The notes beneath the pieces are model-generated. The model was not told where the DNA came from and searched no databases. It saw only the letters and a program-made list of their open reading frames with translations. Positions 24,460 through 33,727 of a DNA stretch of 64,000 nucleotides are shown here, piece by piece (position 1 is the stretch's first letter; each line of letters starts with the position of its first letter). The stretch comes from VAZQ01 sp036557665. Lineage in GTDB: Bacteria; Pseudomonadota; Alphaproteobacteria; Rhizobiales; Xanthobacteraceae. A program made the translations under genes and the position numbers. The stretch lies in NCBI GenBank assembly GCA_036557665.1, contig DATBHG010000072.1:62001-126000 (forward strand), read 5' to 3'.

Positions 24460-26588
24460 CGAGCGTGGGCGAGGACGGCGAGCAGGAGTAACGCTACGAT
24501 GTTGGTGATCTTGATCATCGGATTGACTGCCGGTCCGGCGGTGTCCTTGTAGGGATCGCCCACTGTATCGCCGGTGACAGCCGCCTTGTGGGGCTCGGAG
24601 CCCTTCCCGCCGTAATGACCGTCCTCGATGTATTTCTTGGCGTTGTCCCAGGCGCCCCCGCCCGAGGTCATCGAGATGGCCACGAACAGGCCGGTGACAA
24701 TCACCCCCAGCAACATGGCGCCCACTGCCGAAAAGCCCGCGGATTTTCCGGCTGCTCCGCCGCCCGCGATCCAGTAGACCACGTAGTAGACGACAATGGG
24801 CGAAAGCACAGGCAACAACGAGGGAATGATCATCTGTTTAATGGCGGCGACGGTGAGGAGATCGACAGCCTTGCCGTAATCGGGCTTGTCGGTGCTTGCC
24901 ATGATCCCGGGCTTCTCCCGGAACTGGCGGCGTACTTCCTCTACGATCGCAGATGCCGCCTTTCCGACTGCGGTCATCCCCAGCGCTCCGAAAAGGTAGG
25001 GCAACAGGCCGCCGAACAGGAGGCCGGCGACCACGTACGGATTGCTCAGGGAGAAATCGAGCCTGATGCCCTGGAAATACGGATGACTTGCGGCGTCTGA
25101 AATAAAGAACTGAAGGTCCTGGTTGTAGGCAGCAAATAGGACCAGGGCGCCCAGACCGGCGGATCCGATTGCATATCCCTTGGTTACGGCCTTCGTCGTG
25201 TTGCCGACCGCGTCCAGAGCATCGGTGGCCTTGCGGACCTCCTTCGGCAATCCCGACATCTCCGCGATGCCTCCCGCATTGTCGGTCACCGGGCCAAACG
25301 CATCGAGCGCCACGATCATGCCGGCAAGCGCCAGCATGGTCGTCACCGCAACCGCAATTCCGAACAGGCCGGCAAGCTTGAAGCTCACCAGAATGCCGGC
25401 AATGATCACGATCGTCGGCAGTGCCGTGGCTTCGAGCGAAACCGCGAGACCCTGAATGATGTTGGTGCCGTGCCCTGTCAGTGACGCCTTCGCAATCGCC
25501 TGCACAGGCCGGTAGTTGGTCCCGGTATAGTATTCCGTAATCCACACGATAAGGCCGGTGACGGCGAGACCGACAATGCCGCAGATGAACAGCGAGGTGC
25601 CGCTGTAGGACTGGCCCGGCACCGTTCCGAACCCGACCAGAGTCCAGGTCACCAGGACAAGACCGATCAGCGACAGCGCCCCGGTCGTGATCACCCCCTT
25701 ATACAAAGCACCCATGATGGACTGGGTAGGACCGAGCTTGACGAAGAACGTTCCGATGATGGAGGTGATGATACAGATGCCCCCGATCGCCAGCGGAAAC
25801 GTCATCATCCGCCGCAGCACATCAGGACCGGCGCTGCGAAAGAAGATCGCCGCGAGCACCATGGTCGCAACGGTGGTCACGACGTAGGTCTCGAACAGGT
25901 CGGCGGCCATGCCGGCGCAGTCGCCGACATTGTCCCCCACATTGTCGGCGATGGTTGCGGGGTTGCGCGGATCGTCCTCGGGGATCCCGGCCTCCACCTT
26001 GCCCACGAGATCGCCGCCGACGTCGGCCCCCTTGGTGAAGATTCCGCCACCGAGCCGCGCGAAGATGGAAATCAGCGAGGCGCCGAATCCGAGCGCAACC
26101 AGTGCGTCGATCACGGTACGGTCATCCGGCGCCATGTGCCGTGTCCCGACCAGGTATCCGAAATAAAGCGTGACGCCGAGGAGCGCGAGACCGGCAACAA
26201 GCAAGCCGGTTATGGCGCCCGACTTGAACGCGAGCTCGAGCCCGTCCGCGAGCGAGCGAATGGCAGCCTGAGCGGTGCGTACGTTTGCGCGTACCGACAC
26301 ATTCATGCCGATGAACCCCGCGGCGCCGGAGAGCACGGCGCCGATCAGGAATCCGAATGCGACAAGCCAACCGAGGAAATAGGCGAGGATGAAGAATATC
26401 ACCAAGCCGACCAGCCCGATCGTGGTGTATTGCCGCTTGAGATAGGCTTGGGCGCCCTCACGCACCGCGGCCGATATTTCCTGCATGCGCGCACTGCCTG
26501 GGTCGGCTGCCATTACACTGCGAACCGCCCACACCGCATAAACAATCGCGAGCACGCCGCATAAGACAATCAGCCAGAGAGCTGCCAT
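24456..26588 (-). CDS. hppA: K+-insensitive proton-translocating pyrophosphatase
   Basis: 710 residues with about 16 membrane helices. It couples PPi hydrolysis to H+ pumping. The substrate-binding loop KGADVGGDLVGKVEAGIPEDDPRNPATIADN is complete, with DNVGDNVGDCAGM after it, and the C-terminal NAKKYIE and VGDPYKDTAGP motifs are present. The motif GNTTKAVTKGYAIGSAGLG carries Lys after GNTT, the mark of the K+-independent class (K+-dependent forms have Ala). It would recycle PPi at the cytoplasmic membrane and energise it under low-energy conditions. It is 109 nt downstream of the hydroxy-acid dehydrogenase. Confidence 0.96.
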   Translation of the reverse strand: MAALWLIVLCGVLAIVYAVWAVRSVMAADPGSARMQEISAAVREGAQAYLKRQYTTIGLVGLVIFFILAYFLGWLVAFGFLIGAVLSGAAGFIGMNVSVRANVRTAQAAIRSLADGLELAFKSGAITGLLVAGLALLGVTLYFGYLVGTRHMAPDDRTVIDALVALGFGASLISIFARLGGGIFTKGADVGGDLVGKVEAGIPEDDPRNPATIADNVGDNVGDCAGMAADLFETYVVTTVATMVLAAIFFRSAGPDVLRRMMTFPLAIGGICIITSIIGTFFVKLGPTQSIMGALYKGVITTGALSLIGLVLVTWTLVGFGTVPGQSYSGTSLFICGIVGLAVTGLIVWITEYYTGTNYRPVQAIAKASLTGHGTNIIQGLAVSLEATALPTIVIIAGILVSFKLAGLFGIAVAVTTMLALAGMIVALDAFGPVTDNAGGIAEMSGLPKEVRKATDALDAVGNTTKAVTKGYAIGSAGLGALVLFAAYNQDLQFFISDAASHPYFQGIRLDFSLSNPYVVAGLLFGGLLPYLFGALGMTAVGKAASAIVEEVRRQFREKPGIMASTDKPDYGKAVDLLTVAAIKQMIIPSLLPVLSPIVVYYVVYWIAGGGAAGKSAGFSAVGAMLLGVIVTGLFVAISMTSGGGAWDNAKKYIEDGHYGGKGSEPHKAAVTGDTVGDPYKDTAGPAVNPMIKITNIVALLLLAVLAHAR

Positions 26589-26697
26589 TTGCCGTGTTTC
26601 TCCAAGATCAAGCGGTGGACGAGCAAATCCAGACTAAAGCGCGGCGGACATTGCCAAAAACCGCCCGGCCACGCAAATGCTGCGCACTGCCTACGGA

Positions 26698-27936
26698 TCA
26701 AAACTGCAGCGCGCCGGGATGTCGGATCATGGCCGCCCGCGCCTCGCCTGGCCGGCGTGCCCCGATCTGGCCGAAACCCGATTTCATCTCGTCGATGAAA
26801 AGATCGATGACATGCGCAGGCCCCTTGCTTCCGAGCGCCCCCAAGCCCCACAAGAAAGCCTTGCCTGCGAAAGCCGCGTCGGCGCCAAGCGCAACCGCGC
26901 GCACCACATCGAGCCCGGAACGGATGCCGCTGTCGAGCATCACCGTCGTGCGGCTGCCGACCGCGCGGCTTATGGCGGGCAATGCGTCAATGGTCGCCGG
27001 CAGACCTTCGACCTGGCGCCCGCCATGGTTCGAGACGATGATGCCGTCGACACCAAGGGCTGCGCATCTCTCCGCATCGGCGGGATGCAAAATGCCCTTG
27101 ACCACGAGCGGGCGTTTCCAGCGCTCGCGATAGCTTGCGATCTCGTCCCACGTGAACGCGCCACCCATCTCCCGGCGCACAAAGGCCACCACCTCGTTCA
27201 CGTCGGCGGTGGCAGCGGCATAGGGCTTGAGATTGCCGAAGCGCGGCTGACCGTGTTTCCACAGCGATCTGAGGTATCCGGGACAAGCCAGGATGCCGCA
27301 AGCCATGCGCAAATCGGGCCGGAAAGGTGTCGTCACGCCCGCGGCGACCTCGCGGGCTCGGGTGGTGCGCACCGGCACATCAAGGGTGAGCACGAGGACG
27401 TGGACCCCTGCGGCAGCCGCGCGCCGCACCAGATCGTATCCAATGGCATGCTCGTTGCGCGAGCAGCGGTAGAGCTGGAACCAGAGCACGTCGGGCGCGA
27501 TCTCTGCGGCATGCTCCACGGTCATTCCACCGACGAGCCCGAGCGTGTACGGCACGCGTGCGCGCTGGGCCGCCGCTGCAAGGTATTGGTCGGCGCCGGG
27601 CCATACGAAGCTAGGCCCGCCCATCGGAGCAATCCCGATCGGGGCGGCGTAGCGCTTGCCGAACAGCTCGATGTCAACCGGCGGCAACGAGGTGGTGATC
27701 CCGTAACGGGGAATTAGCTCGACCGCATCGAGGGCGCGCCAATTGCGCGCAATGCCGCCGTCGGCACCGGCACCTCCGTCGAGGTATTCGAACGCGAAAC
27801 GCGGCAGCCGCCGCCGGGCATGCCGGCGTAAGTAGGCGATGGTGGGAAACCGGCGATGCAGCCTGATGAAATCCGGGTTGTCCGCCGGTGCGTACGGCTT
27901 TGCGTCCGAGCTGCCGAAGGCGGTGACGTCGTGCAT
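26698..27936 (-). CDS. FMN-dependent alpha-hydroxy-acid dehydrogenase (LldD/mandelate type)
   Basis: 412 residues. TIM-barrel flavoprotein oxidising L-2-hydroxy acids such as L-lactate or mandelate. Present: FAFEYLDGGAGADGG near residue 45, PIGIAPMG, the catalytic-His loop VSNHGGRQVEGLPAT and the FMN-phosphate segment LDSGIRSGLDVVRAVALGADAAF. The hydrophobic middle, if membrane-anchoring, is not evident. The exact acid cannot be read from the sequence. It lies 20 nt downstream of thiL on the same strand, an unusual partner, suggesting insertion into the thiL-hppA neighbourhood. Confidence 0.88.
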   Translation of the reverse strand: MHDVTAFGSSDAKPYAPADNPDFIRLHRRFPTIAYLRRHARRRLPRFAFEYLDGGAGADGGIARNWRALDAVELIPRYGITTSLPPVDIELFGKRYAAPIGIAPMGGPSFVWPGADQYLAAAAQRARVPYTLGLVGGMTVEHAAEIAPDVLWFQLYRCSRNEHAIGYDLVRRAAAAGVHVLVLTLDVPVRTTRAREVAAGVTTPFRPDLRMACGILACPGYLRSLWKHGQPRFGNLKPYAAATADVNEVVAFVRREMGGAFTWDEIASYRERWKRPLVVKGILHPADAERCAALGVDGIIVSNHGGRQVEGLPATIDALPAISRAVGSRTTVMLDSGIRSGLDVVRAVALGADAAFAGKAFLWGLGALGSKGPAHVIDLFIDEMKSGFGQIGARRPGEARAAMIRHPGALQF

Positions 27937-27956
27937 CCCAGGTGCCCTTCCCGCTC

Positions 27957-28964
27957 CTAGAAATGGCTAAACGAGGGACGGGCAAATGCAAGCGGATTGC
28001 CGTCTTGATCCAGCACTCGCACCGAGTCCCCGGCACGCATCGTCCCGATCTCCGTGACTGCGACGCCGCGTGCCGCGGCCTCCTTGCGCAAAGTCTCCAC
28101 CTTCCCGGCGGGTACAGCTGCCAGGATCTCATAATCATCACCGCCTGTAAGCACCGTTTCGATCACCGTGGGAGCCCGCCCGAGCGCTGCGCCTGCGGCT
28201 TGCGAGAGCGGCACGCGCGCCGCGTGGACTTCGGCCCCGACACCCGAAGCCCGGCACAGCTTTGCGAGATCGCCCGCCAGACCGTCCGAGATGTCCATGG
28301 CCGCGGAGGCATGGCGCCCGAAGATCTCTCCGACGCCCACGCGCGGCTGCGGAACGAGGTAGCGGCTCTGGAGCTGGTTGCGCTGCTCTTCATTGAGGCT
28401 CCATTTGCCCGCCAAGCTCGCATCGCCCCGCAGGGCGAGCCCCAAGGAAGCATCCCCGATCGTACCGGTCACCACTATGCAGTCATCGGCTTGGGCGCCG
28501 GCGCGCCTTAGCATCCTCCCATGAGGCACTGCACCAAACACCGCAATGGAAATTGTGATGGGACCCGGCGTGCGATCGGTATCGCCGCCAAAAAGAGGAC
28601 ACTCGAAGAATTCTGCGTCTTCTCCCAACCCACGACTGAATGAAGCTAGCCACGCATCCCCGATCTGATCCGGCAGTGCGAGCGTAAGGAGGAATCCGAG
28701 CGGCCGCGCCGCCTTGGCGGCGAGATCGGACAGGTTCACGCGCAAGGCCTTCTTGCCGATCAGAGCGGGGGGATCGTCCGAAAAAAAGTGCACCCCGCCG
28801 ATGATACCGTCAGTCTTGAGTACAAGGTCGCAGCCGGGAGGCGGCGCAATGGCCGCGGCATCATCCATGAGGGCAAAAGCGCCGGCGTGCCATGCCAGCG
28901 GCCTGAAATACTGCGCGATGAGGCGATCCTCGCCGGATTGCGCTGCATCGGGTTCGCCGCTCAT
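27957..28964 (-). CDS. thiL: thiamine-monophosphate kinase
   Basis: 335 residues. ATP-dependent phosphorylation of thiamine monophosphate to the diphosphate cofactor. The N-terminal LIAQYFRPLAWH, DDAAAIAPPPGCDLVLKTDGIIGGVHF and ALRVNLSDLAAKAARPLGFLL segments are the AIR-synthase-like nucleotide-binding half. MDISDGLAGDLAKLCRASG and LTGGDDYEILAAVP are the conserved C-terminal motifs. In this order thiL normally follows nusB; here a P450 on the other strand separates them. Confidence 0.95.
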   Translation of the reverse strand: MSGEPDAAQSGEDRLIAQYFRPLAWHAGAFALMDDAAAIAPPPGCDLVLKTDGIIGGVHFFSDDPPALIGKKALRVNLSDLAAKAARPLGFLLTLALPDQIGDAWLASFSRGLGEDAEFFECPLFGGDTDRTPGPITISIAVFGAVPHGRMLRRAGAQADDCIVVTGTIGDASLGLALRGDASLAGKWSLNEEQRNQLQSRYLVPQPRVGVGEIFGRHASAAMDISDGLAGDLAKLCRASGVGAEVHAARVPLSQAAGAALGRAPTVIETVLTGGDDYEILAAVPAGKVETLRKEAAARGVAVTEIGTMRAGDSVRVLDQDGNPLAFARPSFSHF

Positions 28965-29042
28965 GGCTTGCCGAGGTTGCAGCTGGTATCCTCACGCGGC
29001 CCAAGACAGGCGTGACATGCGCTCAAGGGTTCGTCCAATCTC

Positions 29043-30209
29043 ATGATGGAAGCTTTCGACCTTTATTCGCCTGAAATCGATGCCGATCCTTTCCCCTACT
29101 ACGAAGTGCTGCGGGAGCAGTTTCCTTGCTATTGGTGCGAAAGCGCAAAGCTCTGGGTCCTGTCGCGATACGACGACATCGTGGAAGCAGCGCGCGACTG
29201 GGAGACCTTCTCCTCCTCGCAAGGGAATATGATCGATGAGCTTCCCGGCCGTGCCGGCGGCACGCTGGGCACCACCGACCCTCCTCGCCATGACCGCTTG
29301 CGCGCGCTCAGCCAAGCCGCGTTCACGCGCAGGAGCGTGGAGCATCTGATAGCACCCACTCTGGAAATTGCCGAGCGTACGCTCGACCGGATATGCGAAG
29401 CCGGTGAATTTGAATTCATCAACGACTATTCCAGCCAGATCACGGTGGGTCTTCTCTTCCGCACCATGGGCCTGCCCGAGCGGGATCATGCCGAGATCAG
29501 GCGCAAGGTCATCCTCGCCGTTTCCACCGACAAGTCGGTGAAAGGACGAGCTCCCGAGCACATTGCCGCATTCCAGGAGCTCAGCGATTTTCTCTCGGCC
29601 GAGGTCGCGGTCCGACGCAAGCATCCGACCGACGACCTCATCACCCAGCTCGCCGAAGCGCAGATCGACGGCGACCACCTGTCGGAGCGCGAGGTCGTGC
29701 TCACGACCGCGACTTTCGTCATGGCGGGAGTTGAATCGCTGTCGAGCTTCATGAGCATGTTCGCCCTCAATTTGCATGATTACCCGGATGCGCGCCGCCG
29801 CATCATGGCCGATCCGTCTCTGATGCCACCCGCCATCGAGGAATCCTTGCGTTTCAACACATCGGCTCAGCGATTCAAGCGCACGGTCATGCGCGAGACC
29901 GAATTACACGGGCAAAAGCTCAGAGCCGGCGACAAGGTGGCACTGGCCTTTGGCTCCGGCAATCGTGACTGGCGCAAGTTCCGCAACCCCGACGTCTACG
30001 ATATCGAAAGACGCCCGCAGGGCCACCTTGGCTTCGGCGCCGGCAAGCACTTCTGTCTGGGCAGCCAGGTGGCGCGTCTGGTCACTGAGGTAGGCATGAA
30101 GCGGTTCCTCGAGCGCGTTCCCGAGTATCATCTCAGCGTGCGCAGGCTCGGGTGGAACTCGTCATCCAACTTCCGCAGCCCCGCCGCCTTGCCGTTTGCG
30201 ATCGCGTAG
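29043..30209 (+). CDS. cytochrome P450
   Basis: 388 residues from ATG 29043 (ATG 29046 also possible). A soluble bacterial P450 without membrane anchor. The heme-binding loop is HLGFGAGKHFCLG with the thiolate Cys338. The E-x-x-R of the K helix is in IEESLRFN. The I-helix motif reads AGVESL, so the usual acid-Thr pair is Glu-Ser. The substrate is unknown and no ferredoxin or reductase gene is adjacent. It lies between leftward nusB and thiL on the opposite strand, 79 nt from the divergent thiL, suggesting an insertion. Confidence 0.93.
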   Translation: MMEAFDLYSPEIDADPFPYYEVLREQFPCYWCESAKLWVLSRYDDIVEAARDWETFSSSQGNMIDELPGRAGGTLGTTDPPRHDRLRALSQAAFTRRSVEHLIAPTLEIAERTLDRICEAGEFEFINDYSSQITVGLLFRTMGLPERDHAEIRRKVILAVSTDKSVKGRAPEHIAAFQELSDFLSAEVAVRRKHPTDDLITQLAEAQIDGDHLSEREVVLTTATFVMAGVESLSSFMSMFALNLHDYPDARRRIMADPSLMPPAIEESLRFNTSAQRFKRTVMRETELHGQKLRAGDKVALAFGSGNRDWRKFRNPDVYDIERRPQGHLGFGAGKHFCLGSQVARLVTEVGMKRFLERVPEYHLSVRRLGWNSSSNFRSPAALPFAIA

Positions 30210-30232
30210 CGGCGGCTTGAAAGCCAATTGCA

Positions 30233-30721
30233 TCACCGGGTGGAATGGGCGAACTCGGTCGCGCGATATTGGCGGGCGATCTGATCGAGCACGGCGTTGA
30301 CCATCCCGGTCTCCTCATCATCGACAAAGGCATGCGCCACATCGACGTATTCGGAAACGACCACGCGTGCCGGAACGTCGCTGCGGTGGCCCAGCTCATA
30401 CGCTCCTGCGCGCAGCACCGCACGCAGGATCGCATCCACCCGCTTGAGCGGCCACCCGCGCGCCAAAGCCTTGTCGACCAGCGGATCGATCTTGAGCTGC
30501 TCACGCAGCACCCCGCAAACGATATCGCGAAAGAATGCGGCCTCCGCCGGCAGATATTGGGCACCTTCGACTTCACGGCCGATCCAGTAGCTCTCGAACT
30601 GCGCGAGAATGTCGTTCACACCGGTGCCCGCAATTTCCATCTGATAGAGGGCCTGCACCGCTGCGAGCCGTGCGGCACCGCGGCGATTTGCCTTACGTGC
30701 CACCTTCGGAGCGCCAATCAT
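30233..30721 (-). CDS. nusB: transcription antitermination factor NusB
   Basis: 162 residues. All-helical NusB fold: AARLAAVQALYQMEIAG at the N terminus, YLPAEAAFFRDIVCGVL, ALARGWPLKRVDAILRAVLRAGAYEL and RVVVSEYVDVAHAFVDDEETGMVNAVLDQIAR near the C terminus. It binds BoxA RNA with NusE during rRNA transcription. Start ATG 30721 is 3 nt after ribH, the conserved ribH-nusB coupling. It is the last gene of the rib operon and converges on the P450. Confidence 0.95.
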   Translation of the reverse strand: MIGAPKVARKANRRGAARLAAVQALYQMEIAGTGVNDILAQFESYWIGREVEGAQYLPAEAAFFRDIVCGVLREQLKIDPLVDKALARGWPLKRVDAILRAVLRAGAYELGHRSDVPARVVVSEYVDVAHAFVDDEETGMVNAVLDQIARQYRATEFAHSTR

Positions 30722-30724
30722 GGC

Positions 30725-31231
30725 TCAGTCCGCATCGAGGTGCCGTTTGAGTTGGACGAGCGAAAGCGCCGCGCGGGCAGCATCGCCGCCCTTGTCCCCC
30801 TGCTCCTTGCGCGCCCGCACCCAGGCCTGAGCGTTGGTATCGACCGTAAGAATGCCGTTCCCGATCGGGACGCGGCGGGCCACGGACAAATTCAGCAGGG
30901 CACGCGCGGATTCCTGCGACACGATCTCGAAATGCAGCGTCTCGCCGCGGATCACGCAACCAAGCGCAACTGCCCCGTCGTACGGGTTTCCCACGGCTTC
31001 AGCCGCGTCCAGGGCCATTGCGATTGCGGGCGCGACTTCAAGCGCACCAGGCACGCTGACACGATCGCAACGCGCGCCCGCCGTTTCCACCGCGGCTATC
31101 GCGCCGGCGAGCAGGGCATCAGCGATATCCTCGTAAAAGCGCGATTCTACGATCAAGATGCGCGCACCTGCGAGCCTGCCGGTGCGCTTGTGCCCGGCTT
31201 GCGTGTCGCCTGATCTGCGCGGCTCCGCCAT
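30725..31231 (-). CDS. ribH: 6,7-dimethyl-8-ribityllumazine synthase
   Basis: 168 residues. Condenses 5-amino-6-ribitylaminouracil with dihydroxybutanone phosphate. Motifs are ILIVESRFYEDIADALLAGA, VPGALEVAPAI, GCVIRGETLHFEIVSQE and VPIGNGILTVDTNAQA. The N-terminal ~20 residues are a basic extension. It lies between ribE (101 nt upstream) and nusB. Confidence 0.95.
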   Translation of the reverse strand: MAEPRRSGDTQAGHKRTGRLAGARILIVESRFYEDIADALLAGAIAAVETAGARCDRVSVPGALEVAPAIAMALDAAEAVGNPYDGAVALGCVIRGETLHFEIVSQESARALLNLSVARRVPIGNGILTVDTNAQAWVRARKEQGDKGGDAARAALSLVQLKRHLDAD

Positions 31232-31332
31232 CCGTCATCTCCGCCCTCGATGGTCGTACAAGCGGATCAACCTGGAAGCAAGGAGCAGGGCGCAAGGCGC
31301 AGCGCGCTTGATCGATGTGCAAGCGCTCGCCG

Positions 31333-31938
31333 CTAGGACCGCTCCAGCAGTCGTGCTGCATAGCGCGCCATCAGATCGACTTCGATGTTTACCTCATCCC
31401 CGACCTGAAGGGCCTGCAGCGTCGTTACCTGGAGCGTGTGCGGGATGATCATCACGGAGAAGCTGTCACCGCCGATCTCATTCACGGTCAGCGAAACACC
31501 GTCTACCGCCACCGATCCTTTTCCCGCGATGAAGCGGGACAATTCAGTCGGCAGGCGAAACGTGAGCTTCGCCATGTCCGTCAGATCGTCGCGTGCGACG
31601 AGGACCCCCAAACCGTCAACGTGACCACTGACCATATGGCCGCCGAGCTCGTCCCCTACCGCGAGGGCGCGCTCGAGATTGACACGTGTCCCAGCCCGCC
31701 AGCGCCCCACGGTGGTTACGCGCAGTGTTTCCGCTGCCGCATCGGCGGCGAACCAGGTGCGGCTCGCGCTGCTGCCCCGTGCTGCGACGGTCAGGCATAC
31801 ACCGCTGCAGGCAATGGAGGCGCCCACGGCGATTCCTTCAGCCGGATAGTCGCAGACGACGATAAGCCGGTTGAGATTTTCTGCCCGCGACTCCACGGCA
31901 GCAACTTCGCCCACACCCGTCACTATCCCGGTGAACAT
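31333..31938 (-). CDS. ribE: riboflavin synthase alpha subunit
   Basis: 201 residues. Two lumazine-binding repeats: MFTGIVTGVGEVAAVE starts the first, and a second begins near residue 97 (GHMVSGHVDGLGVL). The catalytic Cys region ASIACSGVCLTV is in repeat one and GVSLTVNEI in repeat two. It makes riboflavin by dismutation of two lumazines. It is 9 nt downstream of ribD. Confidence 0.94.
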   Translation of the reverse strand: MFTGIVTGVGEVAAVESRAENLNRLIVVCDYPAEGIAVGASIACSGVCLTVAARGSSASRTWFAADAAAETLRVTTVGRWRAGTRVNLERALAVGDELGGHMVSGHVDGLGVLVARDDLTDMAKLTFRLPTELSRFIAGKGSVAVDGVSLTVNEIGGDSFSVMIIPHTLQVTTLQALQVGDEVNIEVDLMARYAARLLERS

Positions 31939-31947
31939 TGAATAATC

Positions 31948-33054
31948 TCAAGCGACCGCTCGTTCGAAGGTCTCGACACTATCCGGCCCTGCTGCCTCGG
32001 CGCCAACGCGTCGCAAGCGTGGGGAGTCGATCAGCGCGGAGAGGGGCAGTCCTTCAAGCGCGTCGATCCCACCCGGCCCGATCATCGTCGGTGAACGAAA
32101 CAGAACCGCTTCATCCACCAGGTCCGCTTTCAGCAACGCCGTCGTAAGGACAGGGCCCGTCTCAAACAGGACACGGGTAAGTCCGCGGCCGGCCAGGAGC
32201 TTCATCGCGGACGCCAGATCAATACGGCCGGCTGCCTCCGCCACCCGCAGCACCTCGACCGCTCGCGCCTTGAGCGCCAATTCGGATGATTGCGGCGCGC
32301 CGGCGCCCGTCACGACCCAAACCGGGGTGGTGGACGCACTCGCGACCAACCTGCTTCCCGGCGACAGGCGCAAATTTGCATCGAATACGATTCGCACCGG
32401 CGAGTGCATGCCAGGCAATCGGCAGGTGAGCTGAGGGTCATCGGCGAGCACCGTGCCGATCCCCGTCGCAACCGCATCGCTCATGGCTCGCATCAGGTGT
32501 ACGCGCCGGCGGGCCGCTTCGCCCGTGATGCCGACTGGCCGGCGGCCGGAGAGTGCGACCTTGCCGTCGCCGGATACCGCGAGTTTCAGGATCGCATGGG
32601 GCCGACCATCCAGCATGCGCCGAATGTGGCCCGCATGCGCCCGGCGTGCCTCCTCCGCCCCGATGCCGACCTCGACCACCAGCCCCGCTTCCGCAAGATT
32701 CCAGTGGCCCTTCCCTGCCACCCTTGGATTGGGATCAGCCATAGGCGAGACCACGCGAGCGATCCCGGCGGCGATGATGGCATCGGCGCAGGGTGGTGTC
32801 CTCCCGTGGTGCGAGCATGGCTCCAAGGAGACGTAGAGAGTGCCGGATCGAGCAGCCGCGCCGGCACGGGTGAGAGCCTCGGTTTCCGCGTGGGGACGCC
32901 CGCCCGGTTGCGTCCAGCCTCTGCCGATGATCAATCCGTCCTGAACGACCACCGCTCCCACCGCCGGATTGGGCCAGGTGCGCCCCAAATTGCGCCGGCC
33001 CAGTGCCAGCGCAAGCGCCATGAAGCGCTTGTCAGTTTCGACGGTCGGACTCAC
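31948..33054 (-). CDS. ribD: bifunctional riboflavin deaminase-reductase RibD
   Basis: 368 residues. The N-terminal zinc deaminase has HAE (55-57) and PCSHHGRTPPCADAI with Cys80 and Cys89 as ligands. The C-terminal DHFR-like reductase starts near residue 155 (AILKLAVSGDGKVA) and carries the VATGIGTVLADDPQLT NADPH-site region and the FETGPVLTTALL glycine loop. It carries out the deamination and reduction steps of riboflavin synthesis. First gene of ribD-ribE-ribH-nusB. Confidence 0.95.
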   Translation of the reverse strand: MSPTVETDKRFMALALALGRRNLGRTWPNPAVGAVVVQDGLIIGRGWTQPGGRPHAETEALTRAGAAARSGTLYVSLEPCSHHGRTPPCADAIIAAGIARVVSPMADPNPRVAGKGHWNLAEAGLVVEVGIGAEEARRAHAGHIRRMLDGRPHAILKLAVSGDGKVALSGRRPVGITGEAARRRVHLMRAMSDAVATGIGTVLADDPQLTCRLPGMHSPVRIVFDANLRLSPGSRLVASASTTPVWVVTGAGAPQSSELALKARAVEVLRVAEAAGRIDLASAMKLLAGRGLTRVLFETGPVLTTALLKADLVDEAVLFRSPTMIGPGGIDALEGLPLSALIDSPRLRRVGAEAAGPDSVETFERAVA

Positions 33055-33107
33055 CCAAAACTCGCTATCGTGCTCGGTCTTTGAGCATACGCGCTTGCAC
33101 CGCCTGA

Positions 33108-33311
33108 CTAGGGGACATCGTCGCCCCGCTCGATACGCTGAAGAAGCTGCTCCAGCTTGCCAGAAGGTTTCGAGCGCAGATCGGCATCGTACATGCGCCG
33201 CAGCTCCTCGCCGATGGCAAACAGAGTCTCCGTTCCCAATCGCACGATGTTGCTCTTTTTCTTCTCGGCGTCTTCGGTTGCAGACATTTCTAACAAATTT
33301 GGCGCGGCCAT
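33108..33311 (-). CDS. NepR-like anti-sigma factor (tentative)
   Basis: 67 residues (or 59 from ATG 33287). A charged N terminus is followed by IGEELRRMYDADLRSKPSGKL and LLQRIERG, which resembles the two-helix core of NepR, the anti-sigma factor of the general stress response (binds EcfG and is titrated by PhyR). The usual 'P-D-R/K-F' between the helices reads PSGKL. No ecfG or phyR gene is nearby. If real, it would be an orphan paralogue. It is equally possibly an unrelated small helical protein. It lies 53 nt upstream of ribD on the same strand. Confidence 0.4.
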   Translation of the reverse strand: MAAPNLLEMSATEDAEKKKSNIVRLGTETLFAIGEELRRMYDADLRSKPSGKLEQLLQRIERGDDVP

Positions 33312-33455
33312 ACCGACAGCTGCGGCGGGATGTGTATCTGCCGCCCCGAGCGCTTTGCTACCTATTGTGACTTTTTTACACTAGAGGATACCGCGTTTCG
33401 ATGGTTAGTATTTCATGGTTAACGGTTTGGGAAACCACTCAACTCGGGGGCTCCA

Positions 33456-33560
33456 ATGAAGAAGATTTTCGTTGCGCTGCTTGCGACTTTCGTCGCTGTG
33501 GGAATGGTCGGCTGCGTCGGCAAGGGCAAGGCTCCTCCCCCGGTCGTTACGAAGGGCTAA
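33456..33560 (+). CDS. small lipoprotein (entericidin-like length)
   Basis: A 34-residue ORF from ATG 33456 with GGGGG upstream. Signal MKKIFVALLATFVAVG and lipobox MVGC (Cys20), then only 14 residues of mature peptide (VGKGKAPPPVVTKG). Such minimal lipoproteins are common in Bradyrhizobium-like genomes. Its own hairpin terminator lies 28 nt downstream, so it is a single transcription unit. Confidence 0.7.
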   Translation: MKKIFVALLATFVAVGMVGCVGKGKAPPPVVTKG

Positions 33561-33587
33561 GCGGAAGCGTTGCTACCCTCTGTGGAA

Positions 33588-33615
33588 GGCTGTGGACACG
33601 AGCGTGTCCACAGCC
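33588..33615 (+). terminator. hairpin terminator after the small lipoprotein
   Basis: A perfect inverted repeat GGCTGTGGACACG and its complement, 13-bp arms with a 2-nt AG loop (a 4-nt loop with 12-bp arms is equivalent). It lies between the lipoprotein and the convergent CmcJ-like gene. No T-run follows. Confidence 0.7.
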
Positions 33616-33727
33616 TGGCCATCTCGGTTGATGTTTCGCGCACGCTCTTGAGCGAGCTCGAGCGCGTCTGCGTCACGCGTTCGCATTATTGCGGGATCCG
33701 GAGCAACGGTGCCCGTGCGATGTTCTT

